From Tretioscincus oriximinensis (taxonomy: Eukaryota > Chordata > Lepidosauria > Squamata > Gymnophthalmidae): DNA of 64,000 bases. The translations under genes and the position numbers were made by a program. The stretch covers positions 1,669,679 through 1,733,678 of the forward strand of contig JAJVDF010000218.1 in the NCBI GenBank assembly GCA_022410635.1, given 5' to 3'. Below are positions 23,801 through 35,880 of this stretch, one piece after another. The notes beneath the pieces are model-generated. The model was not told the origin of the DNA. It did no database searches and was given only the letters and a program-made list of their open reading frames with translations. How positions within the stretch are numbered: the first letter of the stretch is position 1; each line of letters starts with the position of its first letter.

Positions 23801-24897
23801 CAATCTGTACCACTTTTTGGGAAGGAGATCCACAGAACCCTTTTTGCTCTGTACTTATAGCAAGTACAGAAAGACTCAAGACACATTTGTCAAGGCTTGG
23901 AATAGATGAATAAAACATTCCTNTTCTTCCCTCTGTCACCTTTATTTAACTTATCATCCGAATCATATGCTGGAAAATCCTAATTTGGTTTCTCAAAATA
24001 GCAATGGGAAGAAATTATGGGGACCTCTATGGAAGGATGAGAATGTTGAGTTGCTGGGGCTTTGGAGCTTGCATGCAGCTTCAGAAGGAAAGGAAAGAAA
24101 AGAATCGTAGAGTAAGAAGCAAATTATCTTGAAAGGCAAGGGCTTTAAGAAACCTCTCCTAACGTAATTTGCATTTCTTCAGAGTTTGATGGTGCTATGG
24201 TTGCAGTACGGGAAGACCGCAGGTTTCTGGTGAGATATTAACAAGAAAGGGGGTTGGAGGTATGGTATATAAGACCACTGCATGACAGGCTGAGGCTGCA
24301 GAATCATTTGAGTTCAGAAAACAAAACAAAAAAAGATGCTGAGGTTTACTGNTCACATAACTCAAGTTGTTGAGGTTTCAAAGGAAACAGGAAGAGTGTA
24401 GGTGTGTGCAAAGATAGCGATAAGGAACTTTTTAAAATTACTGTCACGAAGCTTGTGCCATCAGTACCATCCAAACTATGAGAATCATGTCTCCATAAAA
24501 GTACTGAAATACAGCTGCTTCTCTATTGACCTTCTAGTGTGACCAGTACAAGAGAAGCTAGGAACTGGGATTCAGAAGCTGTCAGAGTAATCAAAATGTT
24601 CAAAAAAACAGGCCTTCTTCATAGTNAGTCCTCTTCTAGGATGTTTCTTGAAACAGAGAGCTGCCATCCATAAAATAGTACAGATTATAGCATGTCCCTA
24701 ATCCTAGATATATCCCAAAATAAAACCCAGGCTCCATCCAGGTAGGGTGAATATTCTGTGTGCAAATTTGTGTTGCATTTTCAGCACTAATTTATTATAC
24801 AAGCCAACTTTAGAGCTGCTTCACAGGATTATTGGATAACTGGGAAAAAGAGTTATCAAATTGTTATACATCTTTACTGTGGAATGGTTGTAATGTA
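23801..24897. other. Unique sequence, no gene seen
   Basis: AT-rich, no recognised repeat apart from a CCCTAATCCTAGATATATCC motif near 24696 that belongs to the recurring short set. Confidence 0.4.
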
Positions 24898-25105
24898 GGC
24901 TGATCAGATGANCCCTTTTTGGGGGGAGGTGAAAACTGTTTTTTGGGGTACCAGTTTTTTCTGAGGAAAAAAAATTCAAAAAAAGATTTTTTTTCAGAAA
25001 AGTTTTTGTTGTTTAATTTTTTTTTCCTCAGAAAAAAATGGGAGGCACCCCAAAAACGGGTTTTCAAACCCCCCTCCCCCACCCAAAGGGGTCATCTGGT
25101 GAGCC
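24898..25105 (+). mobile_element. Palindromic MITE (family B), 208 bp
   Basis: Same ends as 14326-14514 (GGCTGATCAGATGA and its near-complement GTCATCTGGTGAGCC) with TA on both sides. It folds along its whole length and has A-rich and T-rich spacers between TTTTCTGAGG and CCTCAGAAAA. Confidence 0.9.
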
Positions 25106-25319
25106 TATTGTAATGTATAAATAGTTTTGGTGAGAAACTGTGAGGGTGAAAGGTGAAGCAACCTGATATTGATTGCAAACTATCCAATAGCATGGGGGAA
25201 AAGGGACTAATGCACTTTTGCCTGACAACCAACAAATAAAATGCCTGACAAGAGTGCGTGCCACATGCACAGAAAAATGCACTTGTCAGGAGCTGACAGA
25301 ACAGCAAACTCAGAATATA

Positions 25320-25397
25320 TACTGCTCAAAACAATTAAGGGAACACTTTAACTTAACATGTTATGTTAAAGTGTTCCCTGAATTGTTTTGGGCAGTA
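25320..25397 (+). mobile_element. Palindromic MITE (family A), 78 bp
   Basis: Left end TACTGCTCAAAACAATTAAG, right end complementary with three substitutions (GGGCAGTA), TA flanks. Second of three copies. It lies only 215 bp from a family B MITE. Confidence 0.88.
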
Positions 25398-27906
25398 TAT
25401 TATAAATGTTATGAACAAGTTGAATTAAAATTGTAAACTGGATTATCAACAAACATTGGAATAAAAAAAAAGAAGCCCCAGATAGAAAGGTCCCAAGAAG
25501 CTTTTGTTTATTCATTTTAAAAAGGCAGAAGGCATTCTTGGCGCTCACCTCAATTCTTCCTCAAGATTTTCCCGGGATTCAGGAAGTTGATACATGAACA
25601 CATGGACACACTGAAACTGTGGCCCTTTCCCTACCAGATGGTTTGCCCTGCTTTAAAAACCCTTGAAAAAGCAAACACATTAGCCATGCATCCCCATTTT
25701 ACCTCACCAGTCTATGAAATTCGAGCCCCAGAAGGAACAACTGCTTGCCTGACTACAATCCCCAGAATTCTTTGTGATCCTGCCTACTGTTCCCAGGCAG
25801 TCTCTGCACAGACAAGAGCCAATGAAATCTTTACAAATATTTACGATTTTCATATAAGCAGCACTCCAGTCCTCTGGAGAGGTTTTTCTTGAGGACTTTA
25901 AAATGGAGGATATGCACTGGCTAAATACTGTGCATGAAAGACCTTTAAACCATGTGGAAGGCTGGACATGTGTGGTTCCATGGGAGGGAATGAAGGTAAA
26001 ATTGCTTCCATGGTGCTGTCATAGGCAATGCATTTAGTCGTATCCTGTGGTTTTTCAATCCAAGGGGCACAAACACAGATCAGATGAAGGCTGTGCATGA
26101 AAACATACACTGTCCTAGGTTGACCGTCCACCTGTGCACAGTGAATGCTTCTGAGGTCAATGTTTACCTACCCTGCTCATGCATTCAGAAAGATTGGTAA
26201 GTCAAGGACCACCATTGAGCATGTTTAAATGTATATATGAGGTCACAAAATATAGACAAAACCAGAGAATGTTGAAGTTTTTCCTTTATATCATTTGAAT
26301 TTTTCAATACAAAACATACAGAAATTTCTGGCATTAGGAGGGACAACTAGAAGAGAGGATAGGATCCTGCACCTGTAAGAGTTGCGTTAAAAAAGGATTT
26401 TCAAATTAACAAATAATTTATTGTATAAGCAAAGGATGCTATAGTTCTCTCTCCGATGCAACTCTTAAAGGCACATAAGCTTTATCCTCTAACCTCCTCC
26501 TTCCCATACCTAATCTTATGGAATGGGATTCAGGGACCAACATTTGAGATGAAATTGGCCATCTATGAGTAGCATTCTCCCTTTAAAGTAAGTACGTGAT
26601 TTTTATAAGAGAAGCAAACTCTGAATAGTGCCGTAAGCAAACTGTACTCTTTTGTACAGGGATAAAACACCCTCTCATTCCCTTCCAGGCATTTATCCTC
26701 AATGGGCTGGATTACTCTAAATAGCAGATTCAGTGGAGCATCTCACTTCTTTTATATCATGTCAGAAATAGTCTCAGAAATCAGCCATTTTCAGTATAAT
26801 AAAAATAAAAATAAAAAAATTCATGCAGTGATGTTTTCCACAGATAAATTTAGGTATACTCACCTCTTCTGGCCTTTGGAAAGGCAAATTGTGACAGTGG
26901 TGGGCCACTCAGGTGGTGCCCTATATCACATGGCTTCATTGACCCTGCTGTGTAAGAAGAAATCTGGGAGGGGTGTGTGCTTGCTGAAAGGCCCTTTGAG
27001 GAGAGCTGCATGGCCAGGAGCACCCCTCGTGCACAGACACCATGCTTCATGGGCCCAACCAGACCTTCTCTGTCACTCACATGGAAGCTGTTCCCAAGGC
27101 ATTATTCTTAACCACTAGTTTGAATTGGGGAAAAGTCCAAGTAGTTAAATAGACTCCTTTCTCGTAGATAAATAAATGGATTGTCCTTGTGTTTTGGAAA
27201 TGTCAGGATTTGAGACTTCTGCTTTCTGGGCATTAGGTTTTCCATTCAGCTATGATTGGATGCTTCTTTTACTTCCTAGCTGCCATAAATGCTTAAGGAG
27301 CTGTAGTAGAATAAATAGGAATTTTGCTTGCTTTACATGTTTGATATGTGTTGTGGAGGAAAGATTTCTAATTGGTGAAAGAGCCGTTATAAATAAACAT
27401 CATCATCATTCTGCAGACTTCTTTAAACAATCATGGTTTCAGATGAATTCTACTAGTCAGAGGTGACAAAATTTAGTATCCGGATGATAGTAAGAAAAAT
27501 CCTCACACATGAGAAGAAAAAAAAGTTAAATTGCACTAATTCAGTAGTTCCACTGCATGGAACAGCAAGCAGGTCTTTGCTTATAAGAAGAGAGAGAAAC
27601 TTAATTTCCTGTTTGTCAATGAGATTTTTTTTTTTAAAAAAGCAGTGGACAAACTCTAAGCTTTAATTAATCAGATAAACAGAATCCAAAGCTTTGAGTA
27701 ATCATATAAGTAGAATCTGAAGCTTTGGTTAATCACATAAGCAAGTACTCTTTTAAAAAAAAAACACTTTTCAAATAAAGTGAGTACTGTGTATGGGAGT
27801 GACAGAAATACCAAATGCGTGGTTATCATATTCAGCCATTTACACAACTTCAAGTTAATATTCAACCTACTGGAAACTAGATCATGAATTTCTTTTGAAA
27901 TCCATA
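25398..27906. other. Unique or unclassified sequence
   Basis: A 101-codon plus frame (25587-25892) covers a CTACAATCCCCAGAATTC motif common in amniote interspersed repeats, so this frame is probably repeat-derived. A 138-codon plus frame at 26702-27118 shows no recognised domain. Confidence 0.35.
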
Positions 27907-27908
27907 TA

Positions 27909-28121
27909 CAGGGTGCTTCAAAAAAATGTATACACACTGTGAACTTCCATAGAAAATTTATTTACTGTTCTACTAAGTTAAATTTCAGTAAATTAGAAAG
28001 CTTAAAGTCCAATGTAAATAAAACGTAATAACAAATGTTAATACTGTTCAAATTAACCTCGTAGAGCGGGAAATCCTGAAATTTAAAGTTCAGAGTGTGT
28101 ATACATTTTTTAAGCACCCTG
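27909..28121 (+). mobile_element. Mariner-like non-autonomous element, 213 bp
   Basis: Terminal inverted repeats of about 37 bp start CAGGGTGCTTCAAAAAAATG and are mirrored at the right end (CATTTTTTAAGCACCCTG), with one indel. TA dinucleotides flank both ends (27907-27908, 28122-28123). CAGGGTG ends, AT-rich interior and TA target sites fit mariner. At 213 bp it cannot encode a transposase. A GGAT microsatellite follows at 28140-28175. Confidence 0.85.
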
Positions 28122-28175
28122 TATATATGTATATACACTAAATGGATGGATGGGTGGGTGGATGGATGGATATAT

Positions 28176-29939
28176 ACACACAGAGACAAAAGAGAAAGTT
28201 GACAAATCAGCTTCAAGCAGTAGGAGATCCTTCCAACTGTACTCAACTATACTGAATGGCACTGAAGATGTCCATCTCCACAGTATAGTCTGCATACATG
28301 GGGGAGAAAGAAGGGAACAGGACCATATAGGGAATGGGATGAGAAATGAATACTCTATTATGTATCAAGGTGGCATGGGAGCAAATAACCCAAAGCCTCA
28401 TTATGAAAAGGGCAATTGCCAGCCTTGTATGATTATAATGAAGGGTCTTGGAGAGGTGTGCCATGCTGTACCAGTTTGATCAAATGTGATTCACTGTAGA
28501 ACCAAATAACAAACCACTTCAGAATCCTTGCCAGAAAAACCCCATGGACAGTATTAAAAGCTAAAAAAAATGAATCCAGGAGATGAGCCCCTCAGGTTAG
28601 AAGGTATTCAATACATTAGGGGAAATAATTGAAAAGGGTTGTAGCTGTTCAACTGCATACACGTTTGACAAAAGCTAATTGAAAAGATCCATTTAAATCT
28701 GATTTTGGCACTGAAACTATCTTGATCCCTTCCTCTGGGAGGAAAACAGTGTTGCGACCCTCCTAGTTGACTATAGTATTCTTCTGGAAAAATTGCAGTG
28801 TTTGGAAGTAGGAGGCAGCATCTGATCATGGTGGCCATGGGTGTAATTCTTGCTCGACATCCTGAAAACGCCATTGGTTGTTTTGTATCACTTCTGTCAT
28901 TAATTGGCTCCCTTTGTTGCCATGTGGGGGAATTCAAACTCACCCAATTTTTATGAACCAACAAATGGGGTCTTTGAATTCCATTATTGCATTTTTAATC
29001 TAAATTTGAATAGAAAAAGCAACTGATTGATCTCCAAGACTCTGCTCTTGCTGAAGGGCAGGGCTGGAGAACTTGAAAAGTCTCAGAAGCTCTTGCTAGT
29101 GATTTCCACATGGCACAAAGACTTGACATTACACTGTGAAAGCTGGATAAAAGTACTAGCAAGTAAACGCACGGCAGCCCTTTCTACTGCTAACACTGCT
29201 GGATCTCTGCAGTTACATGAGACAAATCCTCCATAACTAGGTTACTACAACATGAAAAATACATGTAGATGCAGCCCTAAACTTATAATCAAACAAACAA
29301 AATTCAAGGAGACTTGCAGAAAATTGGCTTTTATACCTACGTGCATAGGTAAAATAACCAGGGCACCAACAGTTCTTAAAAGTAAGATTGATTTCTACTT
29401 GAATCCAAAACAATCCATTCAAGATCACAGTAATTCATATCTATGCAACAATAACTGATGCTGAAAAAATAGAAGCTGGACAAGTCTATGGAGAACTGAA
29501 ATATTTTTAAGAATTAATACTTAAAAATCCACTTTTATCATAGGAGATTAGAATACTTTAGCTAGAAATCAAAAGATTTCTGGAATGGCTGGCAAGTTTG
29601 GCCTTTCAGTACAACATGGAGCGCAGATACTACTAGAGTTCTGCCACTGGTCACAGCAAATGCTGTTTTGCAACAGTCCCAAAGTTGAAAATAATAAAGA
29701 TTGTCAATACCTAAATCAGGTTGACTATATACTTTTGGTCACAGTTGGAGAAGTTTAATAAAAGCACTAAAAACAAGATTTGGAATCTGGCTGTGACTCA
29801 AATCGTGAGCTTGTTATTGAAAATTTCAGACTTAAATTGAAGAAAATTAGGCTAAACCACTAGATCATACAAGTATGATCTATTATAAATAATGTCCCTT
29901 ATGAATATGTAATGAAGGTGATGCATAGATTTGAGGGAT
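28176..29939. other. Unique sequence, no gene seen
   Basis: AT-rich sequence without recognised repeats. The 109-118-codon frames near 28150-28964 lie on both strands and show no domain. Confidence 0.4.
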
Positions 29940-30005
29940 TAGATTCGCTCTGTGGGTCATGAAGAGTCAGATATGGCTAAACAACTAAACACAAACAACA
30001 CCCAT
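29940..30005 (+). repeat. BovB/RTE LINE 3' end
   Basis: GGGTCATGAAGAGTCAGATA followed by TGGCTAAACAACTAAACAC resembles the conserved BovB 3' terminus (AAGAGTCGGACACGACT type, then an A/C-rich simple tail), well known in squamates. Only about 65 bases are left. Confidence 0.75.
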
Positions 30006-30842
30006 AAACTGCAAGTATTCAAGCAATACACGATTTGCTTTGCAGGTACCAAGTATTGGATTGTAAATAGAGCTCCTACTGCTTACAAATTTACCAGTCT
30101 AAGTGGAAAACAAGCTACTGTTCCAACTTTTTAAGCTAACTTTTTACAATGATCCTTCAGTGAATTTCCAGTTGTGTTAAATTATGAACGGGTTTTCCAC
30201 CATACAATATTTCAGCAGATATGCTTCCTATGACTACAGCTTTCTGCAATATTCACATTTACGCCTTGCCATTGCTATGATTAATTCACACCATTCTATT
30301 ACTGGCACATCTCACTTTCCATAGCACAGTGCATATGTACATGAAAAATGCAGCAATGTGATGCGTAGAGGTGACATTACTGGATCACAAGTATTTGTCT
30401 CCCTCTTGTGGTTCATCTAAACTCTTTGCTTAGGAGTTACTAAATCAAATTGACTCATGCACAAACTCTAAGCTTTAGCATTTAAAAAGTAACTTGATAT
30501 AATCATTGTGTAGAAGGCATGTAAAATTAATATCCAAATGCCAACATAAAATGTACAAACAATGCATCTTCATTTCCAGTAAGATGAACAAAGGGTGTGA
30601 GGGTGCAACCACATTTTTTCTTATTGTTGTCCTTATGCTATGATGTTGTGGTTGCCACACTGTTCAGTGGCACTCATGACATCCTTGCATAAGGAAAGCA
30701 TAAAGAAAAGATATATTATGTTTAAAAAAAACACACCAGGAAACAGCAGTTTCTGTAGCACTTTGTCCCCATGTAGTGCAATGTACTATGCACCACCATG
30801 TTAATCAGGAGGAAACCCAGTCACAGAAAAGCATGATCATTA
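30006..30842. other. Unique sequence, no gene seen
   Basis: AT-rich sequence with no recognised element. Confidence 0.4.
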
Positions 30843-31410
30843 GAGTTGCCATATGTCCCGGGAAAGCGGGACAATCCCGGTTTGGGGGACTAAAATATAG
30901 TCTCCTCCAGGTTTTAAGAAAAAATCCCGGCTTTTTACATTCCCCGATGCTGCATCAGGGAATGTAAAAATGCAAGATTTTAAAGGCAAAGGAGCTGTCA
31001 GAGTTGACGGCTGCAGCCTGAGCAACACTTTCTGGGGTCCTGGAAGGAACCTCGGAGCGTGCCGTAGCTGCTCCAATGCTGGAGGCGGGGTTTCGCAAAG
31101 CGCGCCAACTCGCCTCCAGCAAAGGAAAAACGCCTAGGTTTGTGACAGGAGGACAGCTCTGTTCTCCTGTCACAAACCCAGGCATTTTTCCTCCGTTGGA
31201 GGCGAGTTGGCACGCTAGCAGGCGCACAAAACCCCGCCTCCAGCATTGGAGCAGCTACGCACACACGTGCGCGCACACGGACACTTGTGGTGAGACAGGC
31301 AGAAGAGAGGTTCTGCCTGTCTCACTACAAGCATCTGTATGTGCGTGTGTGCACGTGTACGTGTATGTGCACGCACCCCCACCCCACCCCCGTCCCAGTT
31401 TTGGGCTGCC
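30843..31410. mobile_element. GC-rich element made of three successive hairpins
   Basis: It begins GTTGCCATATGTCCCGGGA, a type of end seen in amniote DNA repeats. Hairpin 1: 30928-30970 (TTTTTACATTCCCCGATG and its complement). Hairpin 2: about 31059-31258, with outer arms GTAGCTGCTCCAATGCTGG/complement and inner arms GTTTGTGACAGGAGGA/complement. Hairpin 3: about 31262-31360 (GTGAGACAGGCAGAA/complement, widening into CA/TG-rich arms). It is much richer in GC and CpG than its surroundings. Non-coding; frames across it mirror each other. Right end unclear, perhaps at GGGCTGCCAAA (31403-31412). Confidence 0.6.
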
Positions 31411-31475
31411 AAATTATTGTGATCCACCTGAGACATTCAGCTAGAGGTGGATTATAAATATAAATTAATATCCAG
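31411..31475 (+). repeat. Short LINE/SINE-type tail
   Basis: ATCCACCTGAGACATTCAGC then GGTGGATTATAAATATAAAT follows the layout of the GCCCTGAGACC...GGGGTATAAATAAA tails elsewhere, but is more diverged. Confidence 0.45.
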
Positions 31476-34335
31476 GTATTTTGTGTTCGCAAAATCCCAG
31501 AATTGTAACATTAGGCTTGTGATAGGTGACAAGTAAAGTCAACACACATTCCTTGCACTGCTGCCCCAGTCTTGTGGACAGCAGAATTATCATCAAGTAA
31601 TCAAGTCAACTTTTAAATTTCTATTATTTGGGTGATGGATGAAGTTTTAATCTTTTGATATCAATGGATTCACTAATACAGAGCCCTAAGAATGAAATTC
31701 ACTATTTTTAGTAGTGATTTTTGGATCAAGATAGTGCAGAGAGATGTAACAGATGACCAAATGGTCTGGGATGGTGTCCCACAGATGGGGAAGGTTTAAG
31801 TGGGAGACAAGTGCAACTGGGTACATTCTGGGATACCTATTTTGTTTAGGTGGGGAAATCTGCCTTCCTGTTTGGTGCAATTGGACAGTTTTTTTAAAAT
31901 GGTCTTGTTAGAAAAAGGACTCCATCCCTGGACACAAATGCTTTCCAAACAGCTGACCTGAATACAGAGCTCAGAACAAACTTAACCCTGTAGTCTATAT
32001 TTGCATCCTGACTATAAGGATGTTACCCACTGTTTAGCCATTTAACAGTAAATTCCCGTATGATTGCTGATGCAGTTTTTTGTTTCATTGTATTAAAGTA
32101 TCAGATGTCTTTTTATGAAATCCGAAATGTTGAAGAGCTTTCTGTGACTTTAAGGCAGGTTAGGAGGAATTCAGGAGGGAAAAGTCTATAATTTGGGTGA
32201 GAAATTCATCCGGAATGTGTTTCTTTAGTGTGTCTGATTGCACTAACAATGCAAATATATAAATATATAAAATATATGGCACTCTCAATGAAAACAAGTT
32301 GTTAGATTAGATTGTTGTTTAATAGGCTCTTTGATTTTTTTTCCAAGCAAGGTCTCTTTTATTCAGCATCATCCCCCAGCAATGGACAAATTCCAGTTCC
32401 TCCCAACTTGTTAATATCAGGCTTCCATCTAAAGTCGTGGTTCCCAACATGGGGCACAGAGCCCACAGGTTGTGTGCCCCATATTGATTTTTAAAGGGAG
32501 CAATCCAAAATGAATTGTTAACATGATTTTTAGGCTTCCCCCACGTGAGTAGGACTTCACTTTTTGAATAATAAGAATTATGTCATTGACGTGTTTGTGT
32601 GCATGCATGCGTGTGACCCCAAGATGGTTGGGAACTGCAGATCTAGAGTGCTACTTAATAATTTGAAGTCCTGATCTGTGAGCTATTACTCTTGTTATTA
32701 CATCTCTGGTAATTCTATTTTTTCTTGAGTGGTGCCTAGTTAAAAATATTTTTGGATTTGCAGTACTGGCTTCTTTATATCCTACCACCGGAGTGATTCC
32801 GGGAAAGTGCAATTGATTTCCCATTTTCACAGGATCATGTTCTATCATAACAATGCAAATCCTGAAACATACAAATACACAGGAATTTAGAGAATGTTAT
32901 TTTCTGGTCTAACATTTTCTCCCCTTGGGGCAAAATGTTTGCTTCCAGGGTCCAAACTCATAAACAAGTGGTTTGGACACCATTTTGATCACAAATAATG
33001 AGAGCGGGTAACAAACAACCAGTCAAGATATAGATGAACTAGCAAATATAGATGTTAGAAAATAATACTAAAACTAAAGCATTAATCAAGAATTCTCTGG
33101 AGAACTGATCACCACTATTACAAATCTTTCTAAGTGCCTTTCTCAAGCACAGAATATCTGCTTAATGAGCAGAATCTCCCACACTGAATCCTTAGCATTT
33201 CCCTTGGAAGAAAACAGCAGCAAACCATTTCTAATTTGTTACCAACCAAGGAAGAGTTTTTACTTCAGGTTTATTATTATTGTTTTGGAATTGATTTATT
33301 CCTTCTTGTCAAAGATATTTTAACATCTTTTTTGCACAGCAGAAATATACAGGGATTCTGATGCATATTACACATGACACCCTCATTGATTCAGGCTTTC
33401 TGTCGATTAGTGCATTTTGAATTGCATAGTTAATTTCTGTATTCGTTTTGCAAGAAAATCAAAACAAGTGGTTTAATTTTTTTCACTTAAGATGAACAAT
33501 TAATATGACAGGTATTTATTTTACAAGGATATTTGCAATATCANTTGCTTGGGTCTTATATTATGTAGCCTGAGACCAAAAAATGCACAATGTGCAATAA
33601 TAAATAAACCCAAAGCACTAGCAAAGCTCCATACTTTGCTTTATAGGCTAGGGACAAAAGCCTCTTAGAGCCCCTGTGAAAATGCCTGAATGGTGATGTC
33701 ATGCACAACACTAACCAATTAGCTCAGTTGATCTCAGATTTTTCTCATGCATCCTTTCCCCAAAGCATCCTTTCTTTCAGAGCTTGATTCTAAAAATAAA
33801 GAAAATGCATTTCTTTTTGTATTGCTGTACTGCAATCAAACTTGTAGGTCAGTTTGTTTTATATATATTTTTTCTATTTTGTTACTAATAGTTGACCCAG
33901 TCTAGAAATAGATACAAGTGTTTCTTGTTGCAAAGCACCTCATGTTAAAGTAAAGAAACTTGTTTTTTCTCTATTACCAAGATTTGAAAAGTATACTGCT
34001 GTATTTTCTGACAGGAAGAATTTTCTCTTAATCTGTAGTGTCCTCTTTGTTTTGCAAATGTAAACTAGAGTATGCATCTGCTAAGTAAGATAGCTTTGGG
34101 ACATGCTTACAGTGCAAACATTCTATGATATCAATACTTTGCTCATGAAAAAAGTATATAGTATGCACAAGAAGCCCAAATACAATTTGGAAATAATTGT
34201 TTCCCTGCTAATGTTTAATTAAAGCCTCCTTTCAGAAGTATTTTCATTTTCAGATGCTCATCTCCTTCGTCTGTCCCAATTTGCAACCCTCCTCCACTGA
34301 ATTCCAGAGGTAGCCCTGAAAGTGTGTGTATAATA
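31476..34335. other. Long repeat-poor AT-rich stretch
   Basis: Nearly 2.9 kb with no recognised transposon. Homeodomain-like motifs (ATTAGTGCATTTTG, CAATTAATATGAC) cluster around 33390-33540, and this part could be a conserved element. No coding frame is convincing. Confidence 0.35.
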
Positions 34336-34545
34336 GGCTGACCAGATGACCCCCTTTTTGGAGTGGGTGGGTTTGAAAACCTGGTTTGGGGGTGCCTTCC
34401 ATTTTTTTCTGAGGATTTTTTTTTCCAAAAAAAGATTCTTTTTTCAAATTTTTCTTTGGTTTTTTTTTCCTCAGAAAAAAATGGGAGGCACCCCAAAAAC
34501 GGGTTTTTAAACAACAACCCCCCAAAAGGGGTCATCTGATCAGCC
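34336..34545 (+). mobile_element. Palindromic MITE (family B), 210 bp
   Basis: Third copy: ends GGCTGACCAGATGACCCC and GGGGTCATCTGATCAGCC, TA on both sides. The arms run through TTTTTTTCTGAGG and CCTCAGAAAAAA. Confidence 0.9.
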
Positions 34546-34849
34546 TAGTATAATATGGATGCCCTGGCCAAATGTGCTTTCATGTCCCATTTTCACTCCA
34601 TCATGTAATATTGAGATATAAAAGTTATTCTGTGCTTATACGTAATAGGCACTATGCAGTTTTGAAGCATCTGTTTTTGTGCCCAATTTCTTTTAAAAAT
34701 TATTTTTCATTGAATTTTCAGGAAACATTAAAAGTTACGCCAATGCATTATGTACATAACAAGAAAAGGAACAAAGATAAATAAATGAAAAAATTAAGAT
34801 AAAAGTGACTCCAATCCAGCCTTTTAGTGTTTATATAGGACCTCTGTTC

Positions 34850-35085
34850 ACACATTTATTTTTATTTATTTACCGTATTTATTTACATTTCTATACCCCC
34901 TTGAAGGCATACGTTTATTTATTTATTTACATTTCTCTGCTCCTTGAAGGCACTGCTGTATTTTTCGACTTGTATTTTTAAATTATTCTATTTTAATCTG
35001 TTTTTATTATTGTTTATTGTGATCTGCCCTGAGACCTTTTGGTATAGGGCAGAATATAAATGTAAACAAATAAATAAATATACTG
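34850..35085. repeat. Cluster of LINE/SINE tails in both orientations
   Basis: Two inverted tails (TTTATTTACATTTCTATACC and TTTATTTACATTTCTCTGC, about 60 bases apart) precede a forward tail with GCCCTGAGACCTTTTGGTAT and an AAAT run ending near 35082. This indicates nested insertions at A/T-rich targets. Confidence 0.65.
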
Positions 35086-35744
35086 CCCTATACTTGAAGG
35101 TCAACAATAAAACCCAAATTAACATTTTAAAACAACAATTTCTGAGAGTAGGGGAAGGAGAGCAATTTTTCAGCCAAAGACCAGGTTGAAGAAGTTGTTT
35201 TCTGAATGTGCAAAGAGGTGGTGATTTTACAGCTTTCTTAATAATACAATAACTACTTGACCTTTTATAATTTCAAGTATGTTATCTTTCACCTTCATCT
35301 CTTAACCATGCCTTATTAAGAGAGTTAATTAAAAAACAAACTAGTCAGTTTTCTTTGACCAAAACATAACCATTCTACATAGTTCTATATTCAAGGTTGT
35401 GACCAGTGTCACCATTATTACAACTTATCAGTAACCCATAGCAAACGCTAGAGTGCCTACATTTATGGGGTATTGAACCCACAAAGGATAAGAACTCTAC
35501 TACGAGAATTTGATGAGCCACCATAACTAATCATAGCCTGTTTGGAACTATGTAGAATAACAGAGCAGAATATAAATATAACAGGCTTTAGATATAAAAA
35601 TGGACCATGTCCTTCAAGAAATATAACTTAAAAGGTAAACATATGCGAAAACCACACATTGTCAAAACATGTCCTGTTGTCCATTTCTACGTGTTTAACT
35701 GCTTTGTTAACCAGATTTCTGTAACATAAAGAATTAGCTGTGTT
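35086..35744. other. Unique sequence, no gene seen
   Basis: AT-rich sequence with no recognised element. Confidence 0.4.
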
Positions 35745-35880
35745 AGTATGGCTCAATACATCTAGCAAGAGCATCATGTAGCACAAATTAGCAAGAAAGA
35801 AATAGGTACCATGAGCTTTTTGTGATTACGTCTGTTTTGTGGATCTTAGGAACAGGGCATCAGATCTTCACAGAACTCCA
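35745..35880 (-). repeat. Interspersed repeat (GACTAACACGG-type), minus strand
   Basis: CTGTGTTAGTATGGCT near the start and ACCATGAGCTTTTTGTG about 60 bases later match, inverted, the motif order of the repeat at 14668-14783. Diverged. Confidence 0.5.

Noticed and set aside
31076..31444. 122-codon plus frame and mirrored minus frames at 30955-31436
   Set aside because: Peptides mirror each other because the DNA is an inverted repeat.
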